Shown here one piece after another: positions 1 through 11,790 of a stretch of 64,000 nucleotides of DNA. The stretch comes from Promerops cafer (lineage: Eukaryota; Chordata; Aves; Passeriformes; Nectariniidae). The notes below the pieces were generated by a model. The model saw only the letters and a program-made list of their open reading frames with translations. It ran no database searches and was not told the origin of the DNA. The DNA lies in contig VZSE01012476.1 in the NCBI GenBank assembly GCA_013398275.1, positions 1 through 64,000 on the forward strand. Direction: 5' to 3'. Positions within the stretch are counted from its first letter, which is position 1. Each line of letters starts with the position of its first letter. The position numbers were made by a program, and so were the translations under genes.

Positions 1-1493
1 TCCCCCTAACAATCCTGATGGCTTTTCCAAAGCTTCTCCAATCTCTTAGGTTCCCCTGTGCTCTGAGGAACACTGAACTTCCTTAGACACCTGCTACATC
101 TCCCTTAGGCTTTGAGCTGGTCCGGGCTCATTTCACATAGCAGGTGCTGGGAGCAAAGCAGAGTGACAAACTCAAAATACAACTCTGCAAACAGCAATTT
201 TGCTGCAGGCAGCACTAATTGTGGGCAGGAAAGGGAGTGGGCAGCTCAGTTATCCCAGCTTGATGGTCTTGACCTGTATAACTCCTCAGTGGGCTTTCTT
301 CAATGTTTACCCATCAGTGTTTGTTCCCTGAGTTCTTCTGTCCACTGGATTCTTGTTCAAATGCTTTGTCCCACGGGTGCTGTGCCTTGTGCTTAATCAG
401 GGTGAAAGATCCCTCTTCAAAGGAAAACCTCAGGTCTGGGTGCTACCCCAATCCCACTTACATACTCTTGCTAAGGGCTTCCTTCTACTTAAGCGGAGCT
501 TGAGGAGTGAAGCAAAACACAGCCTGGGCTGTAAAGGTGTTGAGGTAGCTGAAGGCATCACTTTATGTCCATTGCTCTTTCTGTGCCAGCATCTCTGCCA
601 TGCTGGGAGGACATGAGTGAAACATCTGCTTGCCTCTGGACCTCCTATCAAAGGTCAGAAGCAACCCTAGGGCATGCCACAAAAAGTGGAATTAAAGCAC
701 ATTCTTTTTTTAATGTAGACAAATGATTTGGGAGTAATTTCACATAGTAAAATTTGAACAGATTGCAAAATCCAGGAAAGGGGCACAGCACAGAGCTGCT
801 GAGTAATCTGGTGGATTTTAAGATATCAGAACTCCTCCTGGCAAGCAGACACGGCTGGCTTAGGCAAAAGCTGGCATGTTCCCAGGATGGTGGATAGAGA
901 AGCTCTAAGCTACCCTCTAGTGCTCAGGCTTCTTCTGCTTTCAAGGAAAAGCCAGTCCTGAGACTTAAGGGAAGAAAAGAAGGATGGTAAGTAAGCCCTG
1001 TGACTAGAGAAGCCCTGCAGTAGATTTTCCCAGGTGGGCAGTGATGCTGGTTGTCTTCCAAAGTGGGAGATATAAGTAGCTGCTGGGTGTGCAGCATGAT
1101 GGGGGCTGCCCTAAGGAACAAATGTGGCCAAGTTGCCCTTTGTTCTGATATCCTACAGTGTGGGAGGAGAACACACTGCAGCAGGCTCAGTGTCCAACAG
1201 GAAGCAACTTCCCAGGTAGCTTCTTCCCTGGAGCCTTGGCCAATGTGCCAAATTTATAATAGAGGTTAATTTGATCCCCTGTTGGCTCATCACTAGGTCA
1301 GGCTGGGTGACCCTATAGGTCTCTCCAGCCCCTGTTTTCTGTGTTTCCAGGTGAGCAACACAAGGGCAGTGTCACTGTTAGGGTCATGCCTTTGTGCCCT
1401 GCACTAGCATGGTAAGAACGAGCTTCCTGTGTACTGCTCCCTGGCACAGGTGACCCACGTGGCAGGATTGTCTTCCATAGCCCAATTCCCAGA
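1..1493. other. Intergenic sequence, no gene recognised
   Basis: I see no exon-like segment with flanking splice sites and a family match here. Short open frames occur on both strands but none looks conserved. A phrase at about 1300-1330 ('ggtgaccctataggtctctccagcc') resembles the tail of a CR1 LINE but is too short to call. By synteny with mammals and chicken, F10 or F7 would be expected upstream on the plus strand; their last exons are not visible. Confidence 0.5.
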
Positions 1494-1555
1494 CCAAAAT
1501 GCCCTGTCAGGAGCTGTCCCCTTGGGGTGGTTTGAACAAGAGAAAACAGCACATA
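1494..1555 (+). repeat. 62-bp direct repeat, copy 1
   Basis: These 62 bases recur at 2051-2112, immediately after the single N at 2050, with one mismatch seen (agagaaaa here, agaggaaa there). The two copies flank the LTR-like sequence. They are far too long to be a retroviral target-site duplication of 4-6 bp. Confidence 0.85.
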
Positions 1556-1570
1556 CAACCCATAACTCTC

Positions 1571-2049
1571 TGTCTTAGGTTATAATGTGAGATGTACCCA
1601 AATGTATGTATTCTATCACCATCTTCATAAGCTGTTAAAACCAGATGGGGCAGCATTCCTTCTCTCCTTCATGACTCATTCCTGATAACTCCTGGAGATA
1701 TTTTCTGTTAATGGGCCTTTGAGTCTCTCTGCATGACTGATAAAATTACATCATCCCATTGGGAGATGCCTACCCAGGAGGAGGAACCAAGCATTCCTAC
1801 CTGGATATAGTCTGAGTTCTGGAACACCACAGCCTGCTTTATCCACTGAATTCCCAGAGGACAAGAGTTCCATAACAACCACTGGACCTTCAGAGGAAGA
1901 TCAAACCCTTCTACAGGATCACTGCTTCAACAGAACCACACCTATCACTTCAAGAGGGCTGCAGGCACCATTTAATCAGACATACCAACACCCTGACCAA
2001 CAGGGTGCCAGGTTGTATTCTTGAATCTGTCAGTGTTTCTGTATTATTG
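1571..2049 (+). mobile_element. Probable solitary endogenous-retrovirus LTR (ERVL-type, songbird)
   Basis: The sequence opens with TG (tgtcttaggttataatg). It carries phrases such as 'aaaccagatggggcagcatt' and 'aaattacatcatcccattgg', then a TATA-like 'cctggatatagtc' at about 1800, and ends near 'gtcagtgtttctgtattatt'. I recall this arrangement from abundant passerine ERV LTRs; that is recollection, not a search. The expected terminal CA falls on the N at 2050, so the 3' end is not seen. I found no gag, pol or env reading frame beside it, which fits a solo LTR. Confidence 0.6.
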
Positions 2050-2050
2050 N

Positions 2051-2112
2051 CCAAAATGCCCTGTCAGGAGCTGTCCCCTTGGGGTGGTTTGAACAAGAGG
2101 AAACAGCACATA
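2051..2112 (+). repeat. 62-bp direct repeat, copy 2 (next to the N)
   Basis: Second copy of the segment at 1494-1555. It begins on the base after the single N at 2050, and the two sequences stop matching at 'cacata'. The position next to an N suggests a scaffold join between an LTR-containing and an LTR-free version of the locus, or a misplaced contig edge. Confidence 0.85.
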
Positions 2113-2520
2113 AAATAGCAGACCCCAACGTTCATAATGGGTTGAGAATTTATGAATTTGGGGAATTGTTCTCTGTCCAAGTGTAAAGAAGCTTGTGATG
2201 GAGCTGGTGGGTAACATCTTTGCAATGCGCTTGCCAAGATCTGCAAACTTGGTGCCTTGATTCACTCCTCACTTCTGGGGTGCCTTCCTGCTTCGGCCCA
2301 GCGTACAGCAGGCACAAAGCTCTGGTTCTGGTTGTTCTGCCTTCCTTGGGATGAGGGCAAGAGCCACATCCCTTACTCTAGCTCCTTGCTGCCTGCATAG
2401 TCCAGCTGCTTTAGAGAGGCTTTGTCAATATTTCTAGACGAAAGCCTCCTAGAGGTGCTCTGCCAGCAGAAATCTATCAGTGTGGCATTGCTGCAGCACA
2501 CTCACTTTTTCTGTGTCTCA

Positions 2521-2674
2521 ACGCTGTGCCATGGTGGCATTGAGTGCAGACTTTGCTCTCAGAGGTTTTGTTTTCTCATGAGTGAATGACCTTTGCACTG
2601 TGGTGTTTCTCATTTAGCAGCTGCCCCAGAGCCCTGCAGAGAGCGCAGTGGGTGATGCACAGTGAGCTCGGAGG
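2521..2674 (+). promoter_or_regulatory. Promoter-like block duplicated from the PROZ promoter
   Basis: This stretch aligns by eye with 14640-14797, directly upstream of the PROZ start codon. The clearest shared core, 'agaggttttgttttctcatg' (about 2560-2580 and 14683-14702), is preceded in both by a similar 'gcattg...gca...ttgc' stretch. The same order of promoter block, start codon, hydrophobic signal and donor holds in both copies, so this is a duplicated 5' end rather than a chance match. Whether it is active cannot be told. Confidence 0.6.
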
Positions 2675-2750
2675 ATGGGCATGGCAGGTCATCGTGGGAC
2701 AATGTGGCTTCTTGTTGTTGTCCTCCTTTTCCTTCAGATGAGGCAGACAG
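2675..2750 (+). pseudogene. Second PROZ-like signal-peptide exon (duplicate or alternative first exon)
   Basis: ATG codons at 2675 and 2681 are in frame with each other. From 2681 the peptide is a short charged start (MAGHRGTMW), then a run of Leu/Val and the end FLQMRQT. It closes on a GT donor (cag|gtagag) after one extra base, so it is phase 1. The PROZ signal exon at 14798 has the same phase, near-identical 3' bases (ccttttccttcag) and the same upstream block. The frame is intact. The next recognisable piece downstream (4770-4893) is frameshifted, so the copy as a whole looks decayed. It could instead serve as a distant alternative first exon of PROZ; transcript data would decide. Confidence 0.55.
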
Positions 2751-2859
2751 GTAGAGCGTTTGCTTTAACTTGGCTTTGTGCTGCTTTGCCTAAACCACGC
2801 AGGTAGTTGTCAATATTTTTGCTTTGTGGGGCCGGGGACATGAGTGAACAGCCGGTAGC

Positions 2860-4769
2860 TCTGCTGTCTCTGCCTTGCTTCCCTTTGCCAGCTGTAATGG
2901 AATGATATCCAGGGCTGAGGCACATGGGGAATTCCATTTTGGACTGGCAATTGTGTCAGTGTGAATTATGGGGTCGGTATGTTGATATGTAGTGTTTTCA
3001 AATGCTCAGCACAATTAATGGGCTATTTTTCATGTTCTCAAGGAATGTGATAATTAAATAATCCTTACTAACTACCAGTACGCTACTGAGGGACATAATG
3101 AACCCCACAGTGTTTAACAGTGAAGAGAGGAATGAGATGCCTACCCCATCACCCACTGGAGTTTTGCACATCTCCACAAAATCATCACATGTCCGCTTGA
3201 TAAATTCTCCCACCTCTCCTTCATGTTGGACCCCGAGATCTTCTCTATAGACTAAGTTTATGAATCATATTGCGGACATGATGCATGCCTTATGTTTTAA
3301 TTTTGCTGTTGTGTCTGATTGGAGTACGGAGAATAAACACCTGAGTCATTACCATTACAAGAGCTATGAGTTAGAGGCAGATTTTGACATCCCAGAGACG
3401 AGATGGGAGAGGTACTTAGTAGGACATAGGGTACCCTGAGAGTCTTCAGAATGTTTCAAGGAAGATCTCATATAAACATTTCAAAAGCAATTTTGAGTGC
3501 ACTTATGTGCATTTCATGTTAAAATATAGACTAGAAGTTGCTGACAAAACAAAGATGGCAGGTAACTTCTATAAAAGTAACTGTAGAAATGACAGAGCTC
3601 ATTAATGACGTAAAGAAAAAGAGCAAGAGAATAAAATTAATGTGTTTTTAAAAGAGAGGCTACATCTAAAATCCCCACAAAATCCCGAAGTGTTTAAGGC
3701 ATATGTCAAAACTGTCCTAAGGTCAGAAATGTACAGGACAATTGGTTAAAACTGTGAGATCTTTCATGACCTGTCCTCCAAAAGCAAGTGTAAAAGTGCC
3801 TAGCTCTGTGTAAAAGAATTGTGAACATTTGTGAACAAAAGAGAATGTTTTCTCACTGCTTTTTTATCTCATTCCAGACTGGAAGGACTACCATAAGTTG
3901 AGATGGGCATTCAGGCAGTCTTGGGAAACTGAAACTCAGGTCCAAAGTAAAATAGAAGGCAACTATGTAAACATGAAACCAAAATTTCACCTTTGGTCCC
4001 ACAATATGCAACCACTGAGATTTGTAAAATATTTAATAAAAGCAAGACTTCTTTGTTTTCATGAGGATGAACAGCTAGGACAAGAAGTAATGGGATCCCA
4101 TCGCTCTAAGGGCTACTCAGATTAGATGTTAGGAAACACTTTTTAGACATTATAAGGCTACTTAAGGAGTGTGTTAAGCTGTGTGGGTGAGCTGTAGAAT
4201 CTCATTATGGATCTGTAGGAACAGGTTAGACAACATCTTTAGGACCAGTTTACTTGCTCTTGCACTGTTAGAGCCAGGAAGAGCTCTCTTACTCTGCCTG
4301 TGATCTTGCAATACCAGGACTGAGCTAAGGTAGCATGAGCCATATACAGATGGAAAATGAATATTGCAAGGATCTACCAAGAGTCCAATACCTCATTTGT
4401 TACTGATGCTTTAGTTGTTGATATTTTTTTGCCTCTTACCCATACCCATGTTCATCTTTGCCTTAGTACAATGGCTGTTCTGGCAAGTACAGATTGCTCC
4501 CTGAATTGCCCTGAGAGCTGTTAGTTACAGCTGGGAAGCACACCATAAGATGTAGAATAATAGTGGTCTACCTAATATTGACAGCTTACCATTTTTTAAA
4601 TAATAATACAACTATTGTTATTATTAAGGCCTTTTGCAGGAATTGTACTGTATTTCCTCAAGTGTTGGGGTGTTTGACTAATGTTGACGAGCCAGCTTTT
4701 ATAAGCTGTTTGTGCTTTTATGAAGTCACCATGAACCTGTAACCTGCCTATACATTTGTCTCCTTGCAG
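2860..4769. other. Intergenic or former intron, no exon recognised
   Basis: If the pieces at 2675-2750 and 4770-4893 belong to one decayed factor gene, its Gla exon, 25-base linker exon and EGF1 exon should lie here. I looked for Glu-rich Gla coding sequence and for Cys-rich EGF coding sequence and saw none. The segment 2998-3213 on the minus strand is open but I do not recognise it. Confidence 0.4.
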
Positions 4770-4893
4770 TCTCCAGTGATGCAAGGTCAACTTGAGAACT
4801 GTGAGCAGCTCTGGAAAACTGAAGATGGAGGAATCATATGTTCCTGTGCTGCTGACTGTGCCCTGGGCAATGACAAAAACTGTGTTTCTGTAG
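4770..4893 (+). pseudogene. Frameshifted EGF-like exon of a vitamin-K-dependent factor (relic)
   Basis: A good acceptor (tctccttgcag) and a donor (gtag|gtacaa) bound 124 bases. The 3' two thirds read ENCEQLWKTEDG...IICSCAADC...LGNDKNCVSVG, the pattern of the second EGF domain of F10, F7 or PROZ: CEQxC, then CSC, then a final Cys and a phase-1 end. Damage is visible. The start is out of phase with the rest, because intact EGF2 exons are a multiple of three and 124 is not. The third Cys is Trp, and the usual Gly-Tyr after CSC is lost. The C-K-V-N-like start in another frame resembles F10 more than PROZ. I infer a dead tandem paralogue; chance similarity cannot be excluded. Confidence 0.5.
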
Positions 4894-7800
4894 GTACAAA
4901 GCACAGTTATGGTTCATTCTATGGGACACATCACATCTGTACCACATTTAGGAAGTGCTGCTGCGTTGCAGTGCCACTGTAGCATAAAGAATAATGTTAA
5001 TTGTTCAGGCCTTTCACATGGCTTACTTGAGCTGTTGATAACAAATTTAGTAAGACCTTAGCCAGAGGACATAATTTAAGTAACATCAAATTATGCAACT
5101 GTGAGGGATGTGTGGCAGCAAAAATAGCTCAAGAAAGTATTCTGTGCAATTGGGTGTGTTCTCCCAGGGGTCTGCAAAATCCATGTTCCAGCAGGGGGAA
5201 AACTATATCAGAAACTGGTGAATACAACAGGGCTCAGATTTCTCTTCTCCCAAAGACTGAAGCAGGCCTTTCATGCTATAGAGGATTTTGTTAGAAAGTA
5301 ATAGGTTAGATTTTTGATTGATAAAAGTTGGTGTCTAGTTTCAAGGCCTCTGGGACATGCTGAATGCCTACAGATCCAAATAAGTAGAAATCAAAAAAAT
5401 TTCTCCCTTTACAGTGTACAGTTCACAAAGACTAATTATCATTTCAATAGTAGTTACATCATGTGATTGAGTTATATTTCCCTTGTTTCTCCTCAAATAC
5501 TACCTGTTCCATCGGAAAGAAATACAATCTGCCTTTCCCATTTCTTCTAACAACAGGTTTTCTGCAGTTAACATGTGGCAACCTAAATACATTAATAACT
5601 ACTGAGACTGAATTTAATTCCATCAGTTTTGCCTTCATGCAAATTAAACATTAACAATTACTAGTCTTAGTCTATTCTTCTGTGTCTGATGTATGCAATA
5701 ATACCCTTTGTAATTTAATGCCAAATTACTATCATGAGCTTATGATTCCAAGCATAGAATACTTTATTTGCTAATAAAAATATTTGTTAACAGCAGGTAC
5801 ATAACAATAATTATACCAATAATGGAAGATGTTTAACTTTTAAATACTTTGAAAATGCTGAACCCACTTGCCTACTTGCTCAAAAGGGGTAAGTTTTAAA
5901 AGAAATGAAAATTATTTTCATTTTTCAGACATTCCAATCTTTTTGAATGTGCAAAGTTTTTGTTAATATCTTGAAAAATCTAGCAGAGCCAAACCTCACA
6001 AGGACACCTGCATATCTAATTAGATTGTAAAAGGCTGCTGTCAAGGAGCTTTCCCTGAAATGAATGCTAAGCAAGTTTTCCTTGTTTTCATGAAGGGTTG
6101 ATTCCATGAAAGTGACCTGTTTCTCTGCAAACCATTTTCCTCCACCGTAGGTATCTATCTGTAACTCTAAAGGCTGATTTTGACTGAAAAACCCGTGTTC
6201 CAGCAGGTTTGAATAATTGTGGTGAAAACCAACTCAAGATACAATGGAAACTAGACGTACTTTCCTGACCATAAAACTATTCCTTATACCAAAGGCTCTG
6301 TCAAACAAGCTCTGCTGAATGGCACTTCAGTGACAGAAATTGCTTTCAACAGCAACTGTCTGTCCCTCTGCTCTACAAGGTTCCTTGCATGTCACTCAGC
6401 TTGATACCTCAGGGACAGCACAGGCAAGATCCCCCACAGACATGGAAGACCATAGTCCTCCATTTCCTAACTATTGGCTTAAATCAGGTATTTCTGAGCT
6501 CAAGTGGAGGCTGGTAACATCAGCTGAACATTCACAGAGTGTGTTCAGTGTTATGGACGGGGCTCTTTGTTGTCAGCATGCAACACATGCTTCAAAGTCC
6601 CAGTACCACTCATATATCAAGCATTTTGGTTTTGCCTTTGCAGTCCAGTTCCCACATAAGGCTCAGAAATCATGAACTAGATGGCAAAAAGTCACAGGAA
6701 TCAGAGCAAATCCAGATGCTCATCCTGAAAACGAGGACTCCACTGAGGCCTTGAGCAGACCATTGGAGGTCACCAGGGAGGCTGGCATTGACCCAGCATG
6801 TCCCCATGGCAGGCAAGGAGCCTGGGCTGGCAGCTGTTTTGTCCTCATTGCGCTCATCCAGCCCCGGTCCCAAGAGGGCCAGGCTCCCCTGGTGTCAGCG
6901 TTTTGGGTGGGTTATTCCACGCTCCTGAGTACTGTGCTCCTGCACGGGCCTCCAGCCCTGAGTGATCTTGTGTCTCCATTTCAGCATCAAGCAAGTGCTG
7001 ACAGAGGCAGCCTAGGGAAGAAGTGAGTTGCAGGTATGGGATTGTTGGTGAGTGCTCCTCATTTTGCCTTTTACTACAAAAGTAAGAAACTCTCACACAT
7101 TTTATTGTCCGTATGCGAGACACTGAATTCTAGCAGAGTTTTTCTTACCCTCTTGCTGTTCCTCACTGCCTCATTTTATCTCTTGACTAACAGTGAAATA
7201 CATGGTGAAATTTATGGAATAGGCAGTTTCTTTAAGCTTGGCTTGACCTAGTGTATTTTATATATGTTAGAAGCCAAATATAAACTAGAGAGTTATGTGT
7301 TCAGGTAAGGCTGAGCTGATGTCATTAAATTGGTGTCATATTACAACTTTGTGCAATTTCCTGTGTTGACCAAACACTGAAGAATTCCAGATGCCTCATT
7401 CAGATATTAGCAATAACTGTTTCGACAGCATGTAGATATTATTCTGGGACTGTTCCATACCTGAAACCTCAAATATATTATTTACTATTATTGTTTATTA
7501 AAAAGTAGTTTATCACAAATTCTAGGCACTGAAAAATCTTGTTCTGAGTCATAAAATTTGTACTCAACCTACCAGAGTAAAGCAAAAATTGTAGTTGCCT
7601 GAACTCCAATTGCCTGACCATTTAATTCCCGAAGAGACTTCACACAAATTGAGGAAGACCAAATATATATGTGAATTTGTAGATTTTTGTATGCAGAATG
7701 TTGAAGTTTTAAATGACAACAAATATCTATTTTCTGTTTAAGTCTGACTATATCTCTCTAAAAATGAGGCAAAATTCTTCTGTGTTGAAGCTTGTCTATC

Positions 7801-10800
7801 ATGAGTGCCATAGGAATACTGTAATGAAGCCCAAAATATTTTATCAAAGTTTTCATTGAAAGCATTATTCTGATTGAAAAGTTCTGATTTTCTACTTGCT
7901 TGGCATTTTGTCAGCCCTCTAAAACCTCTCCAAAATGGGTATGAATTGTTACAGCTTCAGGATACAGGACTGGTCAATTTCATTTGTACAGCACATTGCC
8001 TATATAGAGTGCAAGGAACTTTGGTCCCTTCTATTATTGACATGCCTTGGACTTGTTGCTATTGTCTTATTAGCAACTACTTTCATTATCTGACACAGGG
8101 ATGGTAGACAAGGAAAGGTAAGAGCCAATGCACAGAGAGGAAAAAATATATGGCCATGCTGAATTTGACAGAGAAACTTGCAGCAGAAGCAGCAGCAGAG
8201 TCTTTCTCAAACTGGAGAAACCTATCACATTTTCTGAGGATGTTGTCCCAGCATGCCTTCCAGAAGATTTTGCTAGATACATTCTGATTAAGTAATTGTA
8301 ATTGTCAGTGGCTTTGAGAACATGTTTGAATGTGCATGGCCAATCAAGAGAATGAAAGCACCTCAAATCCTTTATGCAGACAGGGACATTTGTAAACTCA
8401 CCCTCCACAACCCAGTCACAGAAAATATGTTTTGTGCTGGTTAGGATAGATGGAAAACATGTCTGCCAAGAAGATGGAGGAGACTCCCATGGAACCCAAT
8501 AGAAATGGTGTTTGCTTTGTTACTGATATCGTCAGCTGGGGAGAAGGGTGTGGCAGGTGGGATATATGGGATATACACCAACTTGTTAAATTTCCTACCC
8601 TGGGTCAATAGTGTTTTGACAAAAATTTTAATGGTTTTGACATTTGATAAACCAAGTTGCCTTAGCCATCAGATCTGATTCCTAAGTAGTATTTTCTTCT
8701 TTTTTAACATGGCTGCTAAAATTCTGACCGGTTGTTCTACCTTTAAGAGATGCTCTCTATTTATTCACGGGCTAATATCTGGTTTTCAGAAGGTGGGCTT
8801 GGACTTTCCCAAGAGCTTGCTGGTTCCAGACAATAATGAAATTTCTTCAAATGGTTTAGGAACTCTTCTGCTCTTGCTGTTATAACCTGGATTTGTTTAT
8901 TGGAGGCTTTGCCTTTCTGGATAAGCTCACCTCCCATTGCAATGAAAGTTGCAACTACCTCAGTGTTTCTGTGGCAGTACATGCTTCATAGAATCAAGCT
9001 GCACTGGGGTAACATCAAAGCAAGACACTATCAGAGCTGGACAACATTTTAAAAGCCTCTGAAAAAGCTACTTGATTTTCTGGATCTATAAACACGTATA
9101 CAGAAAAAAACCCTAGAAAATGAAAATGCAAAAACCACTCATGTATCCAGAAGTGTCTAATTAACTGTGCATGTCGCTGAGTGAAATGAGTGGTTAGGTG
9201 ATGTTCCTTGAATTGGAAAGGCTTGCTTGCTGTCACCAAGATCACTGCTGTTCTGATAGCTTCTTGCTTTCTTTCTGAGATACTTTCTTCACGAGCATTA
9301 TTGATAGAATGTTTTTGGCGATGACAAAGGGAATGCATTGCATACCCTACAAATTACAATATTGTTATATGTTACTATTTTTTTTAAGTATTATTTAAAT
9401 AATTCACAACTGAAAAAATTATAAATCTGCAAGGGTAACTAATATTTCAAGACTAATAAAAGCCTAACTCTCTTATCATCTAAACCTGGCATCCTCTGTC
9501 TGTCTTATTTCAATCCAGAGAAAAAATTATCTGTTTCGCAGCCAGTTCAGTGGTATGTAAAAATTGTGAAGCAGATATTGAGATATTTGAGCCTCTAGAG
9601 AAAAAGCACTGTGTTGTACTTCAAAAAGTGCATCAGTATGTATTTTGGAAGAGAGAAGAAAGATGTTACAAATTGGATTGTGGCATAAAACCTGCAATGT
9701 TTTTCTCATTCCCTACCTTCACCATATCCAGTTTTCAAGTGTGAAAGTCACCATTCGGGGATGATTTTTATAATGGAATTCGCTGATCAGTTTGAAAGGA
9801 ATAGAGCAGTCAACTTTGTTCTGCAATGACCACTGTCTGGTTTCCCTATAAAAACTCAAAAAACCCACTCTGAAGTCTGTCCCATTTGTTTTATTTCCCT
9901 GCCATTTTTCTCTGACCATGTTGTGAACTTCAGGCTGCTAAATTAACTAGATTCAGGAGTGACAGTGCATTGTAGGTCATGGTATTCAAGCCACAGATGG
10001 AAGCTCAACCCCTGATGGCTGCATATGTTACTCCCTGACATCACTGCTCCAAAGGATATACCACTGTCTGAATTCCCATAGGACCTCCTTTGAAACCTCT
10101 GATTATAGTTCAGCCCTAAACTGTAGAGAGAGCCAGCCTGATACATGGAACAGTGGGCCATGCTCAGATGTGTCCCAGGGACTACAGGGAGGCCATAACA
10201 CAGGGCTGGCACTTGCTGACCCATTCCCTCATTGCCATCCATCTCTCCTCCCACCCAGCCCTCCATGACCACTTGTCCCAGTTCTGCAGCACTCCTGGCT
10301 TATTCATAACCAGTTACAGAGGGCACAGACACCTCTGATGGGCTTTGATTGCTGTCTTTAGCTCAACATGCATTCAGAGGAACCAGTCATCTGAGCTTCT
10401 CCTTCCTCACCTCCCAGTTTGCATTGCCAGGCATGAAACACCATCATCAACTTCCTCAGATGTTCAATACCAGATAAGAACAAATTCTGTCTGCAGGGAC
10501 ACTTACCACAGCTGCTTAATTGCACAGAGAACTGCAATCTTCACTCAAGACACATAGCCAGGCACACATCATCAGTGCTCTGCCTCAGTGCTCTTTGGAT
10601 AGAGTTTTAACTCGAGTCCTGAAGGTGCACTTTGAAACTTGAATAAGCTTTTTTTGCCATCCTATTTCAATATGGATAGAGTTTTTTTTTCCTGTCATAA
10701 ATCCAGAAGTCAATCTCCAAAAGCAGTCCAGCAGTGTGACAGTTGCACAAGTCCACAGAATCCATGTCTCCCATGGCTTGGAAGTCAGGTTGATGGCAAA

Positions 10801-11622
10801 AGCCAGTTCCACCACCCAGTTACATATGTCTAGGCTGTGGGTGGAAGATGTCGGGTGCAGTCTTTACACTGGTGCTGCTGAGGTCTTGTTAGGACTTCCC
10901 TCCTGCTGAATCTGTTGCAGAAGGAGTGACTGGTTGGTCAAAGGAACAGTTTAAATTATAGAATCTGGACACAGCTGCAGGGCTGCTGCCCCATGTCCTC
11001 AGAGGAGAGAGTCAGCAAGAAAGACAGAGGAACAGGAAACTGCATTTAAAAGTCTAAATTCTGGGTAAAGTCCAAATGCTTTCTTATCTCTTCATTGTCC
11101 ACTTCAGACTGCATCAGTGTTCCAGGGGTTTGCCTGAAAAATCTGCTGTTTAGGTTTCTCTGAGAGCCATCCTTAACAATTTTTATCCTGAACTCCAGTT
11201 TAGGGCAATGGGGAGATGTTACCAGACAAAATTGGAAGAAAAAAAATCTTCATCCAAATGGCACAGATTCCAAAGTGATTTTGCTTCATTTTTCACATGG
11301 GATGAGGGGATATTCCTCATCTCAGAGCAAAATTAAACATCTTACCAACACCCCTTATCCATCATTGAAACTGTAATTAGGGGCTGAAGTGCATGATGCT
11401 GTCTGTGCATGTGCTCTGCCATCTTCTGGTTCTTCCATAGCCAGTTTTTTTGGTTGGAATTTTGGTAGGGAAAAGAATTTTGATATATAAGTTGAGGGAA
11501 AAGGTAAAGAAACATGAAGGTGGAAGTAAAGAAATAATGTATTTTAATAAATGAAATATTAACAACAACTGCTGTTTTTAACAATTTATGCACAGAAAAA
11601 TGTCAGAACTCGCATCCTCAGA
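4894..11622. other. Intergenic sequence, AT-rich, no gene recognised
   Basis: No protease-domain exons of the decayed factor could be found here; motifs around TAAHC or GDSGGP are absent by eye. Two open stretches on the minus strand (8761-8982 and 9015-9338) have a helical, Lys/Glu-rich look but lack a convincing match. Nothing else stands out apart from ordinary AT-rich intergenic sequence. Confidence 0.4.
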
Positions 11623-11790
11623 GATCATAGAATCATAGAAGGGCTTTGTTTAGTGGGGACCTTCAAAGATCATCTCGTACAACACTGCCTGCCATGGGTA
11701 GGGACACCTTCCACTACACCAGGTTGCTGAAAGCTCCATCCAGCCTGGCCTTGAATACTTCTGGTGGTGGAGCAAATGTCAGAGGAGTTC
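11623..11790 (-). mobile_element. CR1 LINE 3' fragment
   Basis: Read on the minus strand it ends in the CR1 tail (ttctatgattctatgatctc). It contains the typical 'ttcaaggccaggctggatgg'-like and 'ggtgtccctacccatggcag' phrases. It is 5'-truncated with no reverse-transcriptase frame, which is the usual state of avian CR1 copies. Confidence 0.85.

Noticed and set aside
1290..1336. Possible CR1 tail
   Set aside because: Only about 25 bases resemble CR1 and the terminal repeat is missing.
2998..3213. Minus-strand open frame containing GEFIKRTCDDFVEMCK
   Set aside because: The residues look protein-like, and the frame extends a little upstream before a stop, but I recognise no family and see no splice signals. 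Not enough to call a gene.
3880..3960. Candidate 25-nt linker or Gla exon after ctcattccag
   Set aside because: The acceptor looks good, but the translation (DWKDYHKLRW) lacks the FW and Glu pairs of the family and no donor keeps phase.
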